Part shown: piece after piece, positions 53,900 to 63,888 of the stretch | Position numbering within the stretch: the stretch's first letter is position 1 | Layout: every line of letters starts with the position of its first letter | Source of the DNA: Crassaminicella thermophila | GTDB taxonomy: Bacteria > Bacillota > Clostridia > Peptostreptococcales > Thermotaleaceae | NCBI RefSeq assembly: GCF_008152325.1 | Contig: NZ_CP042243.1 | Span: forward strand, 873,026-937,025 | Direction of reading: 5' to 3' | DNA: 64,000 bases | The notes under the pieces: generated by a model | Told to the model about the DNA's origin: nothing | The model's database searches: none | Seen by the model: the letters and a program-made list of their open reading frames with translations, nothing else | Made by a program: the position numbers and the translations under genes

Positions 53900-55312
53900 A
53901 TGAAAAAAAATATATGTCGTGTAATAAGTGTATTGATGATTGGAAGTATATGTATATTTTCTACTGCATGTACTTCTACAGTAAGCAAAGCAGCAGGAAC
54001 AAAAATTCAAGCTGAGAAAAATCAAGAAATTAAAATTAAAACAAAAACGTTAAAGTTAGATGAAAAATATCTGATTGGGGATGTGGAAATTCCTGTATTT
54101 TCAAATTTTATGAATAAAGAGGTAGAAGAGAGAATCAATAATTATTTTGAAAAAAATGCAACTGATTTTATAGATATGCAAATGGAATCTGCAAAGTTAA
54201 TGAAGAAAGAAGATGGTTTTAAGAAAAATAAAATAGCATCAAATTTTAAAGTAACGTATAAAGATAAGAATTTAGTAAGTGTAATTATTAATAAGAATGT
54301 AGATAATTCCTTTAGAATCAAAGATTGCTATACATTGGATTTAAATACAGGAAAACAAATTTTTCTTTATAGATTGTTTGATCCAATGAAAGATTACAAA
54401 CAAATAATAAAAAATTATGTTGAAGAGGATATGAAAAAGAAGGGAAAAGAATATTTCTTGAGTAAGTCAGATATAAAAGATAATCAATATTACTTAAAAG
54501 AGAATAGTCTTGTAATATATTTAAATCAATATGAAACAAATTTTGAAAATGAGGATTATGATGAATTTGAAATTCCATTTGAAGCATTTCAAGATGGTAT
54601 TAATACAAAAATTTCTCTAAAGCCTTATAGTGTAAAGGTAGATGCAAAAAAAATAAATAAAGATAATCAATATCTTATAGAAAATATTAATATACCAGTT
54701 ATTTCAGGGTTAGAAGATGAAAAGGTTCAAAATAGAATAAATAAAATGTTTGAATCAGATGCTAAGAAGTTTAGGAACGAACTAAATGAATATGCAAAGA
54801 GTGCTTTTGAGGATTTTAAAAAGGATGGCTATGAAATGAGACCTTATATAGCAGATATAACTTTTGAAGAGAAGAAAAACGAAAAAGATATTTTAAGTAT
54901 TTATACAGTTTATTATCAATATACAGGTGGAGCTCATGGTATGCATAATGATATAGCTTATAATATTGATTTAAAGACTGGAAATATTATTAAGCTAAAA
55001 GATTTATTTAAAGAAGGATATAATTATAAAAAGGTAATAGATGAAAAAATAAAGGAGCAAATAGACAAAATTCAATCTGAGTATAAAGAAAAGAAATTAA
55101 AAGAAGGAGAAAAGATAAAAAATATATATTTACCTTATAATAGATTTGAAGGAATTGATAAGAATCAAAGATTCTATTTAAAGGATAATCGATTATGTAT
55201 ATACTTTGGATTATATGAAATAGCTTCTTATGCTGAAGGAATACCAACTTTTGAAATTCCTCTTTCAGAATTAAAGGAAGGTTTAAAAGAAGATTTTAGT
55301 GATTTGTTATAG
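53900..55312 (+). CDS. DUF3298/DUF4163-type lipoprotein with two related domains
   Basis: The protein has 470 residues. The signal peptide ends at ACTSTVS (lipobox FSTAC, Cys about 24). Two similar halves follow (about 45-245 and 255-465); each begins with a DEKYLIGDVEIPVF- or DNQYLIENINIPVI-like strand. The second half keeps the full hallmark YQYTGGAHGMHNDIAYNIDL then GNIIKLKDLF; the first has the equivalent CYTLDLNTGKQIFLYRLFD but lacks the TGGAHG piece. This fold occurs in the RsiV anti-sigma factor and PdaC N-terminal region, where it can bind cell-wall or lysozyme-like partners. The role here is unknown. It is a single gene. Confidence 0.85.
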   Translation: MKKNICRVISVLMIGSICIFSTACTSTVSKAAGTKIQAEKNQEIKIKTKTLKLDEKYLIGDVEIPVFSNFMNKEVEERINNYFEKNATDFIDMQMESAKLMKKEDGFKKNKIASNFKVTYKDKNLVSVIINKNVDNSFRIKDCYTLDLNTGKQIFLYRLFDPMKDYKQIIKNYVEEDMKKKGKEYFLSKSDIKDNQYYLKENSLVIYLNQYETNFENEDYDEFEIPFEAFQDGINTKISLKPYSVKVDAKKINKDNQYLIENINIPVISGLEDEKVQNRINKMFESDAKKFRNELNEYAKSAFEDFKKDGYEMRPYIADITFEEKKNEKDILSIYTVYYQYTGGAHGMHNDIAYNIDLKTGNIIKLKDLFKEGYNYKKVIDEKIKEQIDKIQSEYKEKKLKEGEKIKNIYLPYNRFEGIDKNQRFYLKDNRLCIYFGLYEIASYAEGIPTFEIPLSELKEGLKEDFSDLL

Positions 55313-55331
55313 TTACTAAAAGGTTGTAAAC

Positions 55332-55369
55332 AAAAAAATCTCTCGATTTTAGAATGAGGGATTTTTTTG
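55332..55369 (+). terminator. Terminator after the DUF3298 gene
   Basis: AAAAAAATCTCTC and GAGGGATTTTTTT form a stem around an AT-rich loop, ending in a T-run. Confidence 0.85.
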
Positions 55370-55449
55370 TTGTTTATACATTAAAATAATAGTATATAAT
55401 GAAATAAAAAATGATTAGCTAGTGAGTATGACACTGTAGGAGGGATAGG

Positions 55450-56814
55450 ATGGTAGATGATATAAATCATTCTTTTAAGATATTGATTGTTGATGATCAA
55501 GAAGAATATAGAGAAACTCTAGATTCAATTTTGAAAAGTAATGGTTATTATACTGATACTGCAAGTAGTGGCCATGAGGCCCTTGAAAAGCTAAAAAAAG
55601 AAAAATTTCATTTAGTTCTTACAGGTTTTATTATGAGTGGAATGAATGGGATTGATCTTTTAGAAGTGATAAAGAGAGATTATAGTGATACTGAGGTTAT
55701 TGTTTTTACAGGTTATGGTTTAGTAAAAAATGCTGTTGATTCTGTGAAAAAAGGAGGATTTGATTATTTTATAAAGAGTCAAGATCCTGAGGAACTTCTT
55801 ACTTCAATAGAAAGACTTGCAAAGTCAAGGAATTTTAAAAATAAAAATTCTACATTAATAAAAGACAAATCAACGTTTCCGTTCATACTAGAAACCTCAA
55901 GCGAAAGGTTTAAAAAAGTATTAGATATAGGCAGAAAGGTAGCAAATAGCAATGCTAATGTTCTTATACTAGGAGAGTCAGGAGTTGGAAAGGAAGTTTT
56001 TGCGCGATATATTCATCAAAATAGCGATAGAAACTCTGAAATATTTGTTGCAGTAAATTGTCATGCTTTTTCAGAAACTTTGCTTGAATCAGAGTTGTTT
56101 GGACATGAAAAAGGTGCATTTACTGGTGCTCATGAAAGAAGAATTGGTAGGTTTGAAGCAGCACATGAAGGAACACTTTTTCTTGATGAGATAGGGGATA
56201 CCTCATTAGAAACACAGGTAAAATTACTTAGAACAATAGAAAATAAGAAAATAGAACGTATCGGGAGCAATAAATTAATAGATGTAGATTTTAGATTGAT
56301 TTGTGCTACAAATAGAGATATTTATAAGATGGTAGCTGATAGTTTATTTAGAGAAGATTTATTTTATAGAATTAGTACTATTACAGTAGAAATTCCTCCT
56401 TTAAGAGAAAGAAGAGAGGATTTACCTAAATTGATAAATTTTTTCTTTAAAAAGGCAGAATTTGAGTTTAAAAAAGAGATTAGAAGAGTGGAAGCTGATG
56501 TTATGCGTTTTTTATTGAATTATCATTATCCTGGAAATGTAAGAGAACTTAAGAATATAGTTGAGAGACTAGTTATTTTATCTGATAATGGTATTGTGAA
56601 AGTGGAGGATATCCCTGAAAAAAAAGGAGTATTGAATTTCTCTCTAGATAGTGAAAAAATTAAAACTTTAAAGGAGTTTCGTAGAGAAGCTGAGACAGAA
56701 TATATTCAGAGTATATTGACATTATGCAATTACAACATGACTGAAACTGCAAAAAAGTTAGGTATTAGTAGACGCCAACTATTTAATAAATTAACTGAGT
56801 ATGGTTTAAGATAG
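55450..56814 (+). CDS. NtrC-family sigma-54 activator with non-canonical receiver domain
   Basis: The protein has 454 residues. The receiver domain (about 10-125) keeps the acidic pair (ILIVDDQEEY, Asp15-16) and the switch Lys (FIKSQD), but the phosphorylated Asp is Gly59 in LVLTGFIMSGMNG. The AAA+ domain (about 145-375) has GESGVGKE (Walker A), ELFGHEKGAFTGA, whose GAFTGA loop contacts sigma-54, and LFLDEIGD (Walker B). The Fis-type HTH at the end is TETAKKLGISRRQLFNKL. It probably drives the sigma-54 promoter found 140 bases downstream. No sensor kinase gene is adjacent. Confidence 0.92.
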   Translation: MVDDINHSFKILIVDDQEEYRETLDSILKSNGYYTDTASSGHEALEKLKKEKFHLVLTGFIMSGMNGIDLLEVIKRDYSDTEVIVFTGYGLVKNAVDSVKKGGFDYFIKSQDPEELLTSIERLAKSRNFKNKNSTLIKDKSTFPFILETSSERFKKVLDIGRKVANSNANVLILGESGVGKEVFARYIHQNSDRNSEIFVAVNCHAFSETLLESELFGHEKGAFTGAHERRIGRFEAAHEGTLFLDEIGDTSLETQVKLLRTIENKKIERIGSNKLIDVDFRLICATNRDIYKMVADSLFREDLFYRISTITVEIPPLRERREDLPKLINFFFKKAEFEFKKEIRRVEADVMRFLLNYHYPGNVRELKNIVERLVILSDNGIVKVEDIPEKKGVLNFSLDSEKIKTLKEFRREAETEYIQSILTLCNYNMTETAKKLGISRRQLFNKLTEYGLR

Positions 56815-56953
56815 TAGAAAACATCACGGATTGGAAATAAATTTCATATATAACGGGAAAAATATTTCTCAAGCATAAAAAGAATTAACTTTTTAATAGC
56901 TCCTCAAAATTTGAAAAAACGACAAAAATAAAAAAATTCAGCAAATTTCAAAG

Positions 56954-56971
56954 TTGGAACGAAACTTGCTT
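56954..56971 (+). promoter_or_regulatory. Sigma-54 promoter for the symporter gene
   Basis: TTGGAACGAAACTTGCTT has the invariant GG and GC doublets with exactly ten bases between them and matches TTGGCAC-N5-TTGC closely. It lies about 96 bases before the symporter start and directly downstream of a sigma-54 activator gene. Confidence 0.85.
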
Positions 56972-57066
56972 AATAATTATTGTGTTGCTATAAGTCAGTA
57001 TGTATGCAATTATATTTACCTTATGGACTTGTAGTAATAAATAAGAAAAATAAGGAGGAGTTATTT

Positions 57067-58522
57067 TTGAATCAAATTATTGACTTTCTTAACAGTATTA
57101 TTTGGAGTAAGGCGCTTGTATTTCTTTGTTTAGGTGCTGGTGTGTACTTCTCAATATTGATGAAGTTTCCACAAGTACGTCTTGTAAAGGATATGGTTAA
57201 TCAATTATTTAAAGGGGAGAGCTCAAAAGAAGGTGTGTCATCATTTCAAAGTTTTGCTATGGCATTAGGTGGTCGCGTAGGTACTGGTAATATTGCAGGT
57301 GTTGCTACTGCTATTGGATTAGGTGGACCAGGTGCAATATTTTGGATGTGGGCAATTGCTTTCTTAGGTGCAGGTTCAGCATATATTGAAGCAGCTCTTG
57401 CGCAAGTATGGAAGGATGAAATGGATGGAGAATATCGTGGGGGACCTTCATATTTCATAGAAAAAGGTTTAGGCCAAAAATGGTATGGTATTCTTTTTGC
57501 AATTTCAGCAATAATAGCTATGGGATTTTTCTTACCAGGTGTTCAAGCGAATAGTATTGCAGCAGCTATGAATAATGCATTTAACATACCTCCAGCAGTA
57601 TCTGGCTTAATTGTAGCTGGTTTATTAGCACTTATAATTTTTGGTGGTGTTAAGAGAATAGGTAGAGCAGCTGAAATTATAGTACCATTTATGGCGATAG
57701 CTTATATTATTGTAGCTTTGATAATTATTATTTTTAAATATAGGTAAGGTTCCTGCAGTTCTTAGGTTAATTTTCTCATCTGCATTCGGAGCACAGCCAA
57801 TGTTTGGAGCTATTATTGGACAGGCTATAATGTGGGGAGTTAAACGTGGTATTTACTCAAACGAAGCTGGTCAAGGTACAGGACCTATGGCAGCAGCTGC
57901 TGCAGAAGTATCCCATCCAGCAAAACAAGGGCTTGTTCAAGCATTCTCAGTATATGTTGATACATTATTTGTTTGTTCGGCTACTGCTTTTATGATTATA
58001 ATTACTGGTATGTACAATGTTTCAAGTAGCACTGGTGGATTTTTAGTTGAAAATATACCTGGAGTAGAAATTGGTCCTGTTTATACACAAATGGCAGTTG
58101 ATACTTTGGTTCCTGGTTTAGGACGTGCCTTTGTTGCAATTGCATTATTCTTCTTTGCGTTTACAACATTAATGGCATATTACTATTATGCAGAATCTAA
58201 TGTTGCATATTTAGCTAAAAACTTTAAAAATCATAAGTTAGTTTTTAATATTACTCGTATAGTATTATTATTGATGACTTTCTATGGTTCAATTAACACA
58301 GCAGGTTCAGCTTGGGCTTTAGGTGATGTTGGTGTTGGTCTTATGGCTTGGCTTAACATAATAGCGATTATTTTGCTTACAAAGCCTGGTGTTGCAACAC
58401 TTAAAGACTATGAAGAGCAAAAGGCTAAAGGTATTGATCCAGTATTTGATCCTAGAAAACTTGGAATTAAGAATGCTGAGCTTTGGGTTAAAAAATTAGA
58501 GTTAAATAAGACTAGTAAGTAA
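57067..58522 (+). pseudogene. AGCS-family alanine/glycine:cation symporter, one frameshift
   Basis: TTG 57067 follows AAGGAGG by eight bases. The first frame (to 57747) gives VYFSILMKFPQVRLVKDM, GGRVGTGNIAGVATAIGLGG, then runs off after LIIIIFK. The second frame resumes from GKVPAVLRLIFSSAFGAQP through MFGAIIGQAIMWGVKRG, NEAGQGTGPMAAAAAEV and DTLFVCSATAFMII to 58522. One extra A at 57736-57738 accounts for the break; without it the protein has about 484 residues and roughly ten membrane helices. The family imports alanine or glycine with Na+. It sits behind a sigma-54 promoter. A read error would restore a normal gene. Confidence 0.88.
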
Positions 58523-58532
58523 AAAATATTTT

Positions 58533-58579
58533 ATAGTGCTTATATCTTTTTAGGTTAAAGATATAAGCACTATTTTTTG
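58533..58579 (+). terminator. Strong terminator after the symporter
   Basis: Bases 58533-58549 (ATAGTGCTTATATCTTT) pair perfectly with 58557-58573 around a seven-base loop and a T6 run follows. Confidence 0.93.
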
Positions 58580-58682
58580 AAAATAAAATTATATATTAAG
58601 AAGAAAAATAAAGATGTGTTCATTACAGATAACTTTTTTTATTGTTTATCTTGAAAAAAATAAAAAAATTTTAAAATTTGTA

Positions 58683-58711
58683 TTGACGAATAGCAAAATA
58701 GATAGTAAAAT
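58683..58711 (+). promoter_or_regulatory. SigA-type promoter of the ilv operon
   Basis: TTGACG (58683-58688) and TAAAAT (58706-58711) are separated by 17 bases, just upstream of the T-box leader. Confidence 0.75.
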
Positions 58712-58739
58712 GTTTTTAACCAATTTAACTGAATATTTT

Positions 58740-59051
58740 AATAGTTATGACGGAGAGAAAAATACTATTCCTTTGACTACAGAGAGCTGATGGTTGCTGA
58801 GAGTCAGTGTCAAAGCAGTATATAATAATCACTCCTGAACTGCCAAGTTGAAACAAGTAATTGGAGTAAATGAGGCCGGGTGCTACAAGTTTGTAGCCTG
58901 CCACCGTTATATGGCTAGGGTTAAAAGGAAATTCCTTCGACCTGAAGAGTCAATTCATGTGAGTGAATTGTAAATTAGGGTGGTACCACGGGAAAAAATC
59001 TCTCGTCCCTAGGATACAAATATTTGTGTCTTAGGGATGAGGGATTTTTTT
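58740..59051 (+). promoter_or_regulatory. T-box leader with terminator, specifier probably ATC (Ile)
   Basis: The T-box core AGGGTGGTACCACGG lies at 58977-58991, followed by a long terminator stem (about 58993-59051) that ends in a T-run. In stem I, CTTTGAC/GTCAAAG and ATACT/AGTAT pair above a loop, and GGAG/CTCC below it. The loop's 3' side ends ATC-A before CTCC, so the specifier codon is read as ATC (58828-58830), isoleucine. Uncharged tRNA-Ile would then allow read-through into ilvN-ilvC-ilvB. The T-box call is firm; the specifier is my fold by eye. Confidence 0.92.
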
Positions 59052-59150
59052 ATATAACCACTGATAATAGGACAAATAGTTTAATGGAATCCTTTTTAAA
59101 AGATTTGTGGAAATATTTAACATAAAAGTAAATAAAAGGAGGGAGAGCGT

Positions 59151-59435
59151 GTGAACAGAATTTTATTTGCCCAAGTAAATAATCAGCCAGAGGTATTAAT
59201 GCGTGTTATAGGTCTTTTAAGAAGAAGGGAATTTCATATGAAAAGCATCAGTATGGTAGAAGCAGAAAATCCTTCATTCGCTCATTTGATGATAGCAACA
59301 AAAGAAGATCATCAAAGCATTGAAAGAGCAATGTATTTAATAGAAAAAATGGTTGATGTGTATCAAGTAAAGACATTTGATGAAAATTTTTTTGAAGATG
59401 AAGTAACAAAAAAAGATTTACACAATGTGATGTAA
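59151..59435 (+). CDS. ilvN: Acetolactate synthase small (regulatory) subunit, short form
   Basis: The protein has 94 residues with a GTG start after AAAGGAGGGA. It is a single ACT domain: LFAQVNNQPEVLMRVIGLLR, FHMKSISM, then a second strand-helix. At this length it matches short IlvN/IlvM-like forms rather than the usual 160-residue IlvH. ACT domains bind valine to give feedback inhibition of the large subunit. It is the first gene after the T-box and is 37 bases before ilvC. Confidence 0.85.
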   Translation: MNRILFAQVNNQPEVLMRVIGLLRRREFHMKSISMVEAENPSFAHLMIATKEDHQSIERAMYLIEKMVDVYQVKTFDENFFEDEVTKKDLHNVM

Positions 59436-59472
59436 ATTTAAAAATAAAAACAATATAAAGGGGAGATTTTAA

Positions 59473-60465
<993 letters not shown>

Positions 60466-60494
60466 AAGGTATAAAATAGGGGGTAGACATATAT

Positions 60495-62150
60495 ATGAAA
60501 CTTACTGGGGCCGAAATTGTATTAGCATGTCTAAAGGAGCAGGGAATAGATAAAATATTTGGATATCCAGGAGGTGCTGTGATTCCATTATATGATGCAT
60601 TGTATGATCAAAGAGAGCATTTTCAGCATATTCTTACTTGTCATGAACAAGGTGCATCACATGCAGCAGATGGATATGCAAGAAGTACTGGGAATGTAGG
60701 CGTTTGCTTTGCAACTTCTGGTCCCGGTGCAACAAATACTGTAACAGGTATTGCAACAGCTTATATGGATTCAGTTCCTTTAGTTGTAATAACAGGGCAA
60801 GTACCTGCTAACTTGTTAGGAAAAGATTCTTTTCAAGAAGTAGATATAACTGGGATTACGCTACCTATTACAAAGCATAATTATTTTGTAAAGGATGTTG
60901 AAAAATTAGCAGATGTAATTAGAGAAGCCTTTGAAATAGCTAAAAGTGGTAGACCAGGACCTGTACTTATTGATATTCCTAAAAATGTATTTTTAGAAAA
61001 AGCCACATATGTAGAAAAAAAAGAAGTTAATGAAAATATAAGAACAAGCTGTGTTGAAAATAATCAGTTAATTAAAGCAGCCAATTTTATAAATATGGCA
61101 TCAAAGCCTGTAATATATGCAGGTGGAGGGATTATTATTTCTGATGCATCACAAGAATTATATAGTTTAGCTACAAAAGGAAATATTCCAGTCGTTAATA
61201 CCTTAATGGGATTAGGAAGTTTTCCAAGAGATCATGCCCTCTCCCTTGGACTTGTGGGTATGCATGGTATGAAAGAAGCAAATTTGGCTGTATGTGGTAG
61301 TGATTTGATTATTGCTATAGGTGCAAGATTTAGTGATCGTGTTATCGGTGTAGCAGAAGAGTTTGGCCCTAAGGCAAAAGTTATTCATATAGATATTGAT
61401 AAATCTGAAATAGGGAAAAACAAGGGCGTAGATTTATCAGTAATAGGAGATGTGAAAAAGGTTTTATTTGAATTAAGCAATATGATTGTTAATAAGGATA
61501 GATCTACTTGGCTAGAAGAAATTGATACATGGAGAGTAAAAAAAGAGTTAAAGGAAAAATCCTTTAAAGCAGTAGATATTCTTAATTGTGCATGGAATGT
61601 TTTAGGAGAAGATACTATTGTGACTACAGAAGTAGGACAGCATCAAATGTGGACAGCGCAAAATTTTCCATTTAAAAAGCCTAGAACATTCATATCTTCT
61701 GGAGGATTAGGGACAATGGGTTATGGACTAGGAGCGGCTATTGGTGCTCAGGTAGGAAACCCAGAAAAAAATGTGTTGCATATAGCTGGAGATGGAAGTT
61801 TTAGAATGAACTGCAATGAATTGGCTACTGTATCTAAATATAATTTACCAATTATCACATTATTATTTAATAATCAAACTTTAGGGATGGTTAGGCAGTG
61901 GCAGAAAATGTTTTGCAATGAAAGATATTCAGAAACAGATATTACAGGAGAAGTAGATTATATGAAATTAGTAGAAGCATATGGTTTAAGGGGATATAGG
62001 GTTGATAATATAGATGATTTAGAGAATGCTTTGAATGAAGCTAAAAGACTTAGAAAACCTATTGTAATCGAATGCATATTATCAAAGGATGATTGTGTAT
62101 TTCCTATGGTTCCACCAGGAAAACCAATCCACCATATTATTCTTGAATAA
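60495..62150 (+). CDS. ilvB: Acetolactate synthase large (catalytic) subunit
   Basis: The 551-residue ThDP enzyme starts MKLTGAEIVLACLKEQGIDK. The catalytic Glu lies in CHEQGASHAADGYAR; FATSGPGATN, KDSFQEVDITGIT and the ThDP-binding GDGSFRMNCNELAT then LFNNQTLGMVRQWQ follow. It condenses pyruvate with pyruvate or 2-ketobutyrate. ATG 60495 is the family start. A terminator-like hairpin separates it from cimA. Confidence 0.96.
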   Translation: MKLTGAEIVLACLKEQGIDKIFGYPGGAVIPLYDALYDQREHFQHILTCHEQGASHAADGYARSTGNVGVCFATSGPGATNTVTGIATAYMDSVPLVVITGQVPANLLGKDSFQEVDITGITLPITKHNYFVKDVEKLADVIREAFEIAKSGRPGPVLIDIPKNVFLEKATYVEKKEVNENIRTSCVENNQLIKAANFINMASKPVIYAGGGIIISDASQELYSLATKGNIPVVNTLMGLGSFPRDHALSLGLVGMHGMKEANLAVCGSDLIIAIGARFSDRVIGVAEEFGPKAKVIHIDIDKSEIGKNKGVDLSVIGDVKKVLFELSNMIVNKDRSTWLEEIDTWRVKKELKEKSFKAVDILNCAWNVLGEDTIVTTEVGQHQMWTAQNFPFKKPRTFISSGGLGTMGYGLGAAIGAQVGNPEKNVLHIAGDGSFRMNCNELATVSKYNLPIITLLFNNQTLGMVRQWQKMFCNERYSETDITGEVDYMKLVEAYGLRGYRVDNIDDLENALNEAKRLRKPIVIECILSKDDCVFPMVPPGKPIHHIILE

Positions 62151-62177
62151 GCCCATAAATTAGTTTGGGTATATTTC

Positions 62178-62212
62178 GTCCTTGAATAGTATGATTCAAG
62201 GATGATTTTTTT
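62178..62212 (+). terminator. Terminator-like hairpin between ilvB and cimA
   Basis: TCCTTGAAT (62179-62187) pairs with ATTCAAGGA (62194-62202) around a six-base loop, with a T7 run shortly after. It would reduce read-through from ilvB into cimA. Confidence 0.8.
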
Positions 62213-62244
62213 ACAAAATATCCTTAATAGGGAGGAGGCAGGAA

Positions 62245-63888
62245 ATGTTTCAAATGGTAAAAATATTTGATTCAACGCTAAGAGATGGAGCACAGGCTGG
62301 GGGAGTTTCATTTTCTGTTGAGGATAAATTAAAAATTGTAAAAGCATTAGATGATTTGGGAGTTAGCTACATTGAAGCTGGTAATCCAGGGTCAAATTTT
62401 AAAGACTTGGAGTTTTTTAAAAGAATAAAAGAAATAAAATTAAATTATTCAAAGTTAACAGCGTTTGGAAGTACTAGAAGAAAAGGAATTTCTGTTGAAG
62501 AAGATGAAAATATTAAGTCTTTATTAATGGCTGATACCCAGGCAGTTGCAATTTTTGGGAAAGCTTGGGACTTTCATGTAACAGAGATTATTAGAACTTC
62601 TTTAGAAGAAAATTTAGATATGATTAAAGAAACAATAGCTTTTTTAAAGAGAAAAGAAAAAGAAGTCATATTTGATGCAGAGCATTTTTTTGATGGATAT
62701 AAATCAAATCCAGATTATGCTTTTAGAGTCATAAAAGCAGCAGTAGATGGAGGAGCTGATTGTATTGTGTTATGTGATACAAATGGAGGAGCTTTTCCAA
62801 ATGAAGTCTATGAAATCACAAAAAAGGTAGCAAAAACTTTCTCTGTTGAAATAGGGATACATTGCCATAATGATTGTGGTATGGCAGTTGCTAACTCAAT
62901 TATGGCAGTAGAAGGAGGAGCAGTTCATATTCAAGGAACTTATATTGGATTAGGTGAAAGATGTGGAAATGCAAATCTTTCTACATTAATTCCAAATTTG
63001 CAGATAAAAAAGGGTATTTTTTGTATACCAAATGAGAATTTAAAAAATCTTACTGCTACTGCAAGATATATTTCAGAAATTACAAATGTTTCATTAGATA
63101 CAACAGCACCATATGTAGGAAATACTGCTTTTGCTCATAAGGGTGGAATGCATATTGATGGAGTAAATAAGGCATCTCATTCATTTGAGCATATATCTCC
63201 AGAGCTTGTAGGAAATAGAAGAAGATTTTTAATGTCAGAAGTTTCTGGTAAGACTACAATTCTTCCTATGATACAAAAGATTGATAGTTCATTAACTAAA
63301 AATTCACCAAAAACACAAGAAATTATAGACGAGCTTAAAAGATTAGAGCATTTTGGATATCAATTTGAAGGAGCAGAAAGTTCTTTTGAATTGATTATAC
63401 GTAAACATTTAGGAAAATATAAACCATTCTTTGAATTAAATTATTATAAAGTTATTGAAGAAGAACCAGCTAATAATAAAGATTATAGTTCTTCTGCCTT
63501 AATAAAAGTAAGAGTAGATGAAAAAGAAGAAATGACAGCTACAGAGGGGAATGGACCAGTAAATGCATTAGATAAGGCCCTTAGAAAAGCTTTAGAAGTA
63601 TTCTATCCAAGTTTAAAAGAAGTTCATTTGACAGATTACAAGGTTAGGGTGCTAAATGCAGAAGAAACTACAGCAGCAAAAGTAAGAGTTCTTATTGAAT
63701 CAACTGATGGGAAAGAACTATGGAGTACAGTAGGTGTATCTACGAATATTATTGAAGCAAGTATGATTGCTTTAGTAGATTCTATTGAATATAAGCTTAT
63801 AAAAGATTTAGAAAAAAATGAAGGAGGATTATCTTATGGGAATGACCATGACACAAAAGATTTTAGCAGCACATGCGGGATTGGATAA
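62245..63888 (+). CDS. cimA: Citramalate synthase (DRE-TIM metallolyase)
   Basis: The protein has 547 residues. [47 protein letters not shown] and [15 protein letters not shown] are hallmarks of the CimA/LeuA2 branch; FFDGYK is typical of CimA. The regulatory domain (about 405-525) follows. It makes (R)-citramalate from pyruvate and acetyl-CoA, giving isoleucine without threonine. The stop lies 53 bases inside leuC, so the last residues ([10 protein letters not shown] and on) are written over the leuC ribosome site and start. GGGAGGAGG precedes the ATG. Confidence 0.93.
   Translation: MFQMVKIFDSTLRDGAQAGGVSFSVEDKLKIVKALDDLGVSYIEAGNPGSNFKDLEFFKRIKEIKLNYSKLTAFGSTRRKGISVEEDENIKSLLMADTQAVAIFGKAWDFHVTEIIRTSLEENLDMIKETIAFLKRKEKEVIFDAEHFFDGYKSNPDYAFRVIKAAVDGGADCIVLCDTNGGAFPNEVYEITKKVAKTFSVEIGIHCHNDCGMAVANSIMAVEGGAVHIQGTYIGLGERCGNANLSTLIPNLQIKKGIFCIPNENLKNLTATARYISEITNVSLDTTAPYVGNTAFAHKGGMHIDGVNKASHSFEHISPELVGNRRRFLMSEVSGKTTILPMIQKIDSSLTKNSPKTQEIIDELKRLEHFGYQFEGAESSFELIIRKHLGKYKPFFELNYYKVIEEEPANNKDYSSSALIKVRVDEKEEMTATEGNGPVNALDKALRKALEVFYPSLKEVHLTDYKVRVLNAEETTAAKVRVLIESTDGKELWSTVGVSTNIIEASMIALVDSIEYKLIKDLEKNEGGLSYGNDHDTKDFSSTCGIG

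Noticed and set aside
56980-57066. Longer N-terminus for the symporter from ATG 56980
   Set aside because: It lies right after the sigma-54 promoter at the expected transcript start; TTG 57067 has a clear AAGGAGG site and the family begins there.
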